NCBI GenBank assembly: GCA_024663395.1
Contig: JANFAH010000083.1
Coordinates: 62,001-126,000, forward strand
Direction: 5' to 3'
Length of the DNA stretch: 64,000 nt
DNA from: Pisolithus tinctorius
Lineage: Eukaryota > Basidiomycota > Agaricomycetes > Boletales > Pisolithaceae
A program made the position numbers and the translations under genes. The first letter of the stretch is position 1; every line of letters starts with the position of its first letter. The notes under the pieces were generated by a model. That model ran no database searches, had not been told where the DNA came from, and saw only the letters and a list, made by a program, of their open reading frames with translations. Positions 57,570 through 64,000 of this stretch are shown here, piece after piece.

Positions 57570-59607
57570 GCAGCTATGCCCAAGTAAACCCACAAAACCT
57601 GAGACTGGTCTTCACCCAGGAGCAACTAGTGGTCTCCCTTCATGCAACCTACCTTGAGTACCCAGTCTTACAAGCAGTCACACTAATGGATATAGAAAAA
57701 TTACACAATGATATCCTGACCACGCTGCTGGATGACCCAGTCTCACAAATCTGCCAGTCTGACATGTCTGATCCCCAGTGGTCTGTAGATGACATCAGCT
57801 TCCTTCATCTCAATGGAAGGATCTATGTGCTGGACTCAAATGATCTCCACCTCAGGGTCTTGCAGCTTAAGCATGACCACTCCCTGTCCAGCCACTTCAG
57901 CCACAACTGCACACTAGAGCTCATATGGCATCAGTACACCTGGCATGGCCTCAGGACATTCATCAAAGACTATGTCCAGTCCTGTACAGCCTGTGCTTGG
58001 GCTAAGGTTCCCTGCCATGGCCTTATGGCCTTCTCAAACAACTCCTGGTGCCAGAGAAACCATGGAATTCCATATCTATGGATTTCATCAAGCAGCTCCT
58101 GGCCTCATCCGGCTTCATGGCCATCCTCATAGTAGTTGACTGGCTTTCCAAGCAGGCCATCTTCATCCCCACCCACGACACCATCACAGCCCCAGAACTT
58201 ACCAAACTCTTCTTACTCCATGTCTTTTCAAAGCATGGAGTACTGGCCCATGTAACCTCAGACCAAGGCTCGGAGTTCATGTCTCACTTCTTTCGGTCAC
58301 TCAGTAAGGCCTTGGATATGCACTTACACTTCACCTCAGGCTACCACCCCAAAGGCAATGGCCAGACCAAGAGGACCAACCAGACACTGGAACAATACCT
58401 CCAAGTCTACTGTAACTACCAACAGGACAACTGGGCCGACCTACTACCTTTGGCTGAGTTTGCTTACAATAATGCCCCTAGTGCTACTACCAGTGTCTCC
58501 CCTTTCTTTGCTAATAAGGGATACCATCCTAGTATCTCAGTATACCCAGAGTGCAATCTTACCTCCACTCAGGCTTGTGATTATGCAATTGACCTGGATT
58601 CACTGCACCAGTACCTACATGAGGAGATGACCCTCACACAACAGCACTATCAAGGACCAGCCAATGCTAAATGCATGCCAGCCCCAGACTTCAAGGTTGG
58701 TGACCAGGTGTATGTCAAAGCCAAATACTTTTGGTCAACCCAGCCTTCCAAGAAACTCTCAGAGAAGAACCTTGGACCATACCTGGTCATAGCTCAGGCT
58801 GGTACCCACTCATTCACACTGCACCTGCCAGACTCAATGCATGCAGTACATCCAGTCTTCCACATTTCCCAACTCAAGCTGGCCATCCCTAATACCATCC
58901 TGAACCAGACTCAACCACCACCTCCACCAGTTGAAGTCAACAGTGAACTAGAGTTTGAGGTAGCTGTTACGTTTCACCCCTAACTTTTCCTCTTCTGTTG
59001 CACGATTACCTTGTTTACAAACCGTTGGACTTAGTTTCCTTTTAGAGCCGTCTTCTCTCTGATCCGACGGCTCTCTATTTCCACCACTAGCGTTACTAGC
59101 TCGTTACATGCTTAGGACATGTGTCGTCGTTGTTCAACCAATGGCGTAGTTACCTCGTTACATGTGGACCCCTCATGGTCCACTTCTGTGTAGTATTTAG
59201 ACTGCTGGCTCAAGTCCTGGAAACCCAGACTTGAGCTGCTCAATCTTATGCAGTGTTCTCAGAACTTCGCCCTCAGTGTCCCTTACAAGGACCACTCTTA
59301 CCGGCGTTGCCTCAAATCCTCTGTCATTTACAGAGGTTACTGCAGCCGTTGCTCAGTAGAAACCTTAGTCTGCATTTGAGCTCTCCCTACATCTTGACTT
59401 CGGTCGAGCGTAACAGTAGCAGAAATCCTCAACTCCAAGGTTGATCAGCATCACTGGTGTTGGTTACAGTACTTAGTCCAGTGGACCAGCTACAAAGGGA
59501 CTGATGAAGAAACTACTTGGGTACTAGCTACAGAGCTAGACAATGCTTCTGAACTCATACAAGAGTTTCACTCCAGCTATCCTAGTAAACCCAGCCCATA
59601 CCAATGA
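57570..59607 (+). pseudogene. Pol of element C, integrase and chromodomain
   Basis: Resumes at GYAQVNPQNLRLVFTQEQL. Integrase: HDHSLSSHF, ISMDFIKQL, TSDQGSEF, GQTKRTN (catalytic Glu replaced by Lys). Frameshift near 58017 (loss after KVPCH). The chromodomain starts at LEFEVA (58950), is split by the solo LTR and resumes at EILNSKVDQH...YLVQWTSY, ending PSPYQ with TGA at 59605. Confidence 0.88.
58965..59415 (+). mobile_element. Solo LTR, family E, copy 2
   Basis: 451 bp, TGTTACG...CGTAACA (7-bp perfect terminal inversion), flanked by GTAGC (58960-58964 and 59416-59420). CpG-rich and so younger than copy 1. Removing it restores the chromodomain frame. Confidence 0.93.
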
Positions 59608-59791
59608 GGACTGGTCTCAACCAGCATCAGTTTCTTTTCTGTCCTCTATCGGTATATAGTTTTCCTTTGTTTTCCTTACTTACCCTGTTTTCCTCTTTTC
59701 TTGATTTTCCTACTTACTATATGACACTGAGACCAGACACCAGACACATGACATTGGCAGAAGAAAAAACTACAAGGCCCTACACTACAGA

Positions 59792-60500
59792 CTACTTGGC
59801 CTCATCCTCTCCCTCAGCCTCCTCCTCCTCCTTGTCCTTGCCATGGGTCCTCAGCCAGTCAGCCTCCTTGCACAACTCATCAGAGTCGAGCTCAGACAAG
59901 CCTGAGTCCAAAGGGGATACCACCACCCCAAAGCCATAGGATTCATCAAGTATCGACTCAAGGGCATCAGCAATGCAGCCCAAGTTCTCAATGGCAGTCT
60001 CATGCAGTTCAAAAAGGCTGGCCAAATTGTTGGCAATCAGCCCCACTGTGTTGATAAGGTGCTCGAGCTTGTCTTCCAAGCCTGAGTACCTATCCACACT
60101 GGCCTCCCTCAGTCCACTCCCACCAGCCTTAGGCTTGTTGAGATCCAAGACCTCAGTTGGCCTCACACTTGTCCTCACCCACTTCTGTGTGCTGGGCCTG
60201 GCTTCAGTGTTTTCCTTGTCAACCTTCCTTTTCTTGCCTTTGTCGACCCTCCTGATGGCCTTGGGACTGGCCTTGGTGCCCTTCCTGTCCCTGGGCCACT
60301 GGCATTTTCCCTTGGATAGGTTGCAGTGGACACAGGCAACCCACTTCTTGTTACCATCTATGATGAACTTGCAGACAGTTTTGGCCCAGGCACAGCAGGT
60401 ACAACTAGGGGGGTTGTCAAGGAGGATATGCACAAAGTTAAAAGGTCACTCACCTGGGGTCCATGACCACTTTCTTCACCTCCCCCCTGGCCTCATCACC
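59792..60500 (-). CDS. Antisense Zn2Cys6-like gene of element C, 5' cut
   Basis: Exon 1 (to about 60456) ends GEVKKVVMDP; intron about 60409-60455 (GTGAGT...CCTAG); exon 2 from S-CTCC has C-x2-C-x6-C-x12-C-x2-C-x6-C (about 60405-60303, CTCCAWAKTVC ... CVHCNLSKGKC), matching the Zn2Cys6 spacing rule, then a basic region, a coiled coil (about 60080-59940) and an acidic tail ending at 59792. Exon 1 is cut by repeat G4. Exon 2 is free of stops. Confidence 0.7.
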
Positions 60501-60845
60501 CTTGCCGGTGTCACACACCAAAGGTTTGTGGACATGGTTACAGCTGACTCTGCCTAACTCATCGATGAGTTGCACACAATGCCCATGCCATGCAGATGAA
60601 GACTAAATGCCTCATGTGTAGAATGACTGCTGGACATGAACAGTCATCCTTCACACAAGAATGAGTCATCAGTGCTAAAGAGAAAAGAGGAAGCAGGTTA
60701 AGCATGCACTAAGGTGCTGTTCACCCTGCGAATGTGAAGTCCAAGTTTTTGACTTCAGCTTCAGTTAAGAGTCCACATGATGTGAACTGTCACATGCATC
60801 CACCTGAGGTATGAACCATTGTCACCCAGTTACTATGATCATTGA

Positions 60846-62102
60846 ATGTCTGGCTCATCTGCGGGATCAACCTGCTCATTGCACTCGCACGGCCTTACAA
60901 TCAATCCTCTAGACCCATGGAACCCCCTGCCTCCCCCCAGGACTCGCAAGAAAGCTGCGGTATGGACAACAGAGGAGGAAGGCGCATTATTGGATTTCTT
61001 GGCCTCTCATCTTTCACAGGCCAGCGATGGGAACTTTAAGAAGGCTACATGGCACACCACAGCAGCCCACATGGCTCATAATTATCCACCAGGTCCAGAT
61101 AACGGTGATAAGACAGCTGAATCATGTGAGCAGACGTTCAAGGTGGTAAGTCATCATATCATTCTTTTTTTTTGCCTTGCTAACAATTATCCAGCTTAAA
61201 AAATCCTACTATGCTGTCACCAATCTTAAATCGGTGGCCTCTGGCTTTGCTTACAATGATGAGCACGGTGCAATGATCTCACTGGACAATGCTGATCTTT
61301 GGGATTGGTATGTAAAGGTAATGTAGTTTTTTTCTTGTCAGATCATCCACTAACATCTAGTCAGGCACACAAAGATGCGAAGCCATTTCGCAATTCTGGG
61401 TTCCCCCACTTTGCCAGCATAGAGCTCCTTCTCCCCTTGCATGGCCAAGGTCAGTTTATCTACCAGCCACATGCCACTACTGCGCCTTGTACAACCATGA
61501 CCTCTGCCTTCAATACTCCTGCCTCTACCGCACCTCCCACTGCTTCGACCATTCCTACCCCCCCTCCCTCTCTCTCCCTCCTCGACATGATGCATGCTCT
61601 CAATGCTCACCGTCGCAAGGACATGCAGTCTGTGGATCCGAACTCCATCCCCCCTTCTGCACCATCAAGTATTTTGTCACATGCATCAGCCAGGTCATCA
61701 TCATCATCGGCCATCACCAGCATCAGTCACGGAAAAAGGAAAGCCGAGTCTGTTGCAATGTCCGAAGGTGGATCGAAGCGCTCTCAGCCCCTGTCAGCCA
61801 AAGCACACACTGAAGAAGATCGCAGTTCGTTCATCACTGCCATCACCTCCAGGCTCAATAATTTCGCACACATGATCGCTGCCCCATTGCCCCCACCACC
61901 CACTACCAATCCCCTCGTCGACACTGCCATGGACTACATCAACAGCATGCCACAGCTCTCGACAGATGATCGGATCAACATCAGCAACTACTTCCTCAGC
62001 ATGACCCCAGATGAAGTGAATATTTTCCTCAAGCATCAGGAGCCGGCAAAGCAGATTTGGGTGCAGCATCAGCTGATGAAGTACCAGGATGGGCAGAGAT
62101 AG
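60846..62102 (+). CDS. Myb/SANT-like protein of transposon H
   Basis: Exons 60846-61145, 61195-61317 and 61365-62102, all phase 0, giving 386 residues; introns 61146-61194 and 61318-61364 have GTAAG/GTAAT donors. The N-terminal Myb/SANT-like DNA-binding domain (VWTTEEEGALLDFLASHL, SCEQTFKVLKKSYYAV, LWDWYVK, then AHKDAKPFRNSGFPHF) occupies about residues 35-165. A Ser/Pro-rich linker and a helical tail (NISNYFLSMTPDEVNIFLKHQ) follow. In PIF/Harbinger elements this partner binds transposon ends and helps the transposase enter the nucleus. Starts at ATG 60846. Confidence 0.88.
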
Positions 62103-62320
62103 GTGTTTGTCTTGTTTTTTTTTTTTACAATATACAAATGTACCCCACCCCCCCCCTGCATATCCTTTCAAGTCCCCCCCCCTTTATACAAACATGTACA
62201 TAATAAAATGTACATGACTATGACTAGCTTCCTATTGACAATGGAAGTTATTTTTCTACATGAGTGTGAAACAATTGTAAGAACATATATTTGTGCACCA
62301 TGAAATCTGAATGTTCAGGC

Positions 62321-63633
62321 TCAGAGAAGGCCCCTAATTGTAAGCTGGTGCTGATAGTCAATCCACATCTCCTCTGCAATGTTGTCATGCCTATTATCAG
62401 CCCTTCTCCTCTCTGCAGCATCTGCTGGTCCATCACCAAGGCTTCCAATACCATCATCCTCTCCTATGTCCATGGCAAGTTCAGGGTCAAAGAACTCTTC
62501 TGGATCATAGTGCCATATGAAATTGTGGAGGGCACAGAGAGCAGCAGGTACTTGAGTTTGGGTGTGGATGCTATATTCAGGGGGAATTTGAAGAATCCTC
62601 CACCTGCATTTTATAACACCAAATATCCATTCAATGGCATTTCTAAGTCCAGCATGGTGAAGGTTGAATAACTCCTCTCGGTTTTGAGGTCTATAGAATA
62701 GAAGTTACAGGTACACTGAGCAGGATGGAATAGCAACTTACCTTAATCCAGCCTGGTGCCATTCTTTCAGATGGTAATGAACACCTCGATAGGGAACCAG
62801 AAGTGCATCACAGGTCCCAAACCCTGCATCTGCAAGAAGGTACTTCCCAGGTGGCATGTGCAAGTCATTCCTGTGTGCATCATGCCACATGGTTGCATCT
62901 GCAGTTGACCCATCAAAGCCAGTGAGGGCATATGTGAAGAAGAAGTCAAAATCACAGATGAAGAGACAGTTTTGAGATAGGTAGCCCTTCTGGTTCCTCA
63001 TGTAAGGCTGGTCCTCAGCAGCAGTGAATGCTTGAATATGAGTGCCATCAACTGCACCAATACAATCCTGGAAAAATCGGAAGTGTGGGTCACTAGTAAT
63101 CATAGTTGATATGGGAGTGTTGTTGGTGGGGAATTGCACTTGGGATGCATAGAATTGTCCCCCAGAAAAGAAAGCCAACATTGCTTTGAAATATCTAAAA
63201 AATTGTGAGAAAAATATCAGACAGTCCAATGAACTCCCTACCTAGTGATGGTCCCTGGTGAGTGTTGGAACCTCTCAGCAACATGCCGGGATGACAACCC
63301 AGTAACACAGGTGTAGAGGAATATCCCAAGTTGTTCCTCCACAGAAATTCCATTGCAAGAAGGCACAAAACCATGATGGGTGAGCACCTGCATCAGGTGA
63401 TCAAAAACCCCATGGCTGACACCAAGGCAAGTCTGTATCCTGTCTGGATGACCATTCAGGAGCTCTAGCATCCACCCCTCACCAGTCAGGATTGAGGTAT
63501 GGTAGGGGATTGGTTCTGAGTCAGAATGAAAAAGGAGGTCATAGAGGCATAGCACCTGGATCATCACTGCTACTACAAGTGCAGCAAGACAGCAATGACA
63601 ATGGTGCTGGAGCTGCTGTGCTTCAAGATCCAT
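62321..63633 (-). CDS. HARBI1-type DDE transposase of transposon H
   Basis: Exons 63633-63242, 63194-62742 and 62690-62321 (introns 63195-63241 and 62691-62741) give 404 residues in one frame. The N-terminus has a hydrophobic stretch and an HTH region (GISVEEQLGIFLYTCVTGLSSR). Catalytic residues: Asp in CIGAVDGTHI (about 63060), Asp in LLADAGFG (about 62840), Glu in RNAIEWIFGVIKCRWRIL (about 62640). This is the complete triad of the DDE_4 class. It cuts and pastes the element at TAA/TTA targets. Divergent from the Myb-like gene, with 3' ends facing each other (218 bp apart). Confidence 0.92.
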
Positions 63634-63871
63634 AGCAGAGTTGTTTGATCTGTTATCACAATGTTATCTATTGAACTACAAGTTGTGTTGTTGTCTTATA
63701 TAATCATCACATGACTACATTACTGAAGCAGAAGCCCAAAACTTGGACTTTGCATTCATGCAGGCATGCACAGCTTATATAATCATCATGTGACTACATT
63801 GCCGAAGTCAAAGTCAAAGTTGAAAACTTCAACTTTGGAGGGTGAACAGTGCCTAAAGGTTTTTAGTGCCT

Positions 63872-64000
63872 GTGTATGGCATTCCAGTTTTCGTCATATC
63901 TCCACCATTTCCAAAGATATCAACTCCATTCTCACACTTGCTTAAAGTGCTCAGCCATGTGATTCTGCCTTCCAAATTTGGAGAGGATCCTCACACCCTA
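63872..64000 (+). CDS. Conserved repeat-G protein, copy 4 (partial)
   Basis: VYGIPVFVISPPFPKISTPFS, then KVLSHVILPSKFGEDPHT, open to the window end. The first codon is GTG where copy 2 has ATG. Confidence 0.5.
   Translation, partial: MYGIPVFVISPPFPKISTPFSHLLKVLSHVILPSKFGEDPHTL

Larger units (their letters stand above)
40785..60508 (+). mobile_element. Ty3/gypsy chromovirus element C (multiply interrupted)
   Basis: 5' LTR 40785-41222, gag 41261-42631, pol 42622-44768 and 57570-59607, antisense gene 59792 to about 60500. Cut by D at 44769-57569, by a solo LTR at 58965-59415, and by repeat G4 at 60509. Its 3' LTR is not in the window. CpG decay is heavy. Confidence 0.92.
60713..63853. mobile_element. 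PIF/Harbinger transposon H, apparently intact
   Basis: 3141 bp with 15-bp ends GGTGCTGTTCACCCT and, on the other strand, GGCACTGTTCACCCT (both from GGCGCTGTTCACCCT), flanked by TAA (60710-60712 and 63854-63856). Subterminal AAGTCAAAGTC-like repeats are present at both ends. It encodes a Myb-like protein and a DDE transposase on opposite strands, the usual two-gene PIF/Harbinger plan. Neither gene shows a stop or frameshift. Confidence 0.93.
60509..64000 (-). mobile_element. Repeat G, copy 4 (partial, interrupted)
   Basis: Reverse orientation: TGTCACACACCAAAGG (60509) to 60712, then, after transposon H, 63857 to the window end. It runs out of the window. Confidence 0.82.

Noticed and set aside
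62118..62185. Poly-T and poly-C runs as regulatory sites
   Set aside because: Low-complexity sequence in the 3' region between the two genes of transposon H.

Overview
This window looks like a transposon-rich stretch of an Agaricomycete (mushroom-forming basidiomycete) genome. The evidence is 47-55 nt introns with GT(A/G)AGT donors and CTNAC-like branch sites, a NACHT-WD40 NLR-type gene, chromodomain Ty3/gypsy elements, a HARBI1-type transposon with a Myb-like partner, and strong CpG decay of old repeats. The species cannot be named from the sequence. No rRNA, tRNA or CRISPR was seen.

Layout. 1-4465: 5'-truncated NACHT-WD40 gene with 14 near-identical WD repeats; its 3' half has almost no CpG. 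5262-8859: dead Tc1-like transposase gene split by a solo LTR (5558-8087), itself split by a palindromic transposon (5711-7291). 9028-9990: SAM-like gene cut at its 5' end. 10214-13595: repeat 'G1' holding a second palindrome (10680-12257). 13954-15480: dead WD40 gene. 15811-23891: gypsy element A, CpG-rich, in one copy of a short tandem duplication. 24048-24991: dead hypothetical gene. 27075-27524: solo LTR. 27740-38425: gypsy element B with repeat G2 in pol and a third palindrome in its 3' LTR. 38486-40020: repeat G3. 40021-40784: gene fragment. 40785 to about 60508: gypsy element C, split by antisense gypsy element D (44769-57569), which is split by element F (46116-53719), and by a solo LTR (58965-59415). 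60509-64000: repeat G4, holding an apparently intact PIF/Harbinger transposon H (60713-63853).

Elements A, B and C share one design. A TATA box precedes an 11-nt transcript start that is complementary to the primer-binding site, as in the self-priming Tf1/sushi group. Gag ends at A AAA AA(A/T) followed by TAG and a hairpin whose stem differs between elements but stays paired, a -1 frameshift signal. Pol has protease, RT, RNase H, integrase and chromodomain. Between pol and the 3' LTR each carries an antisense gene with a Zn2Cys6-like cysteine pattern.

F is the most unusual object. It is a young, gypsy-related, apparently non-autonomous LTR element with no RT or integrase. One 1934-codon frame joins a Gag-like domain, an array of about ten cassettes (hairpin plus a 47-49 nt intron-like segment) and a damaged copy of the host sterol gene ERG26. 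Across the window nearly all decay is CpG to TpG or CpA, often seen reciprocally between duplicated copies.
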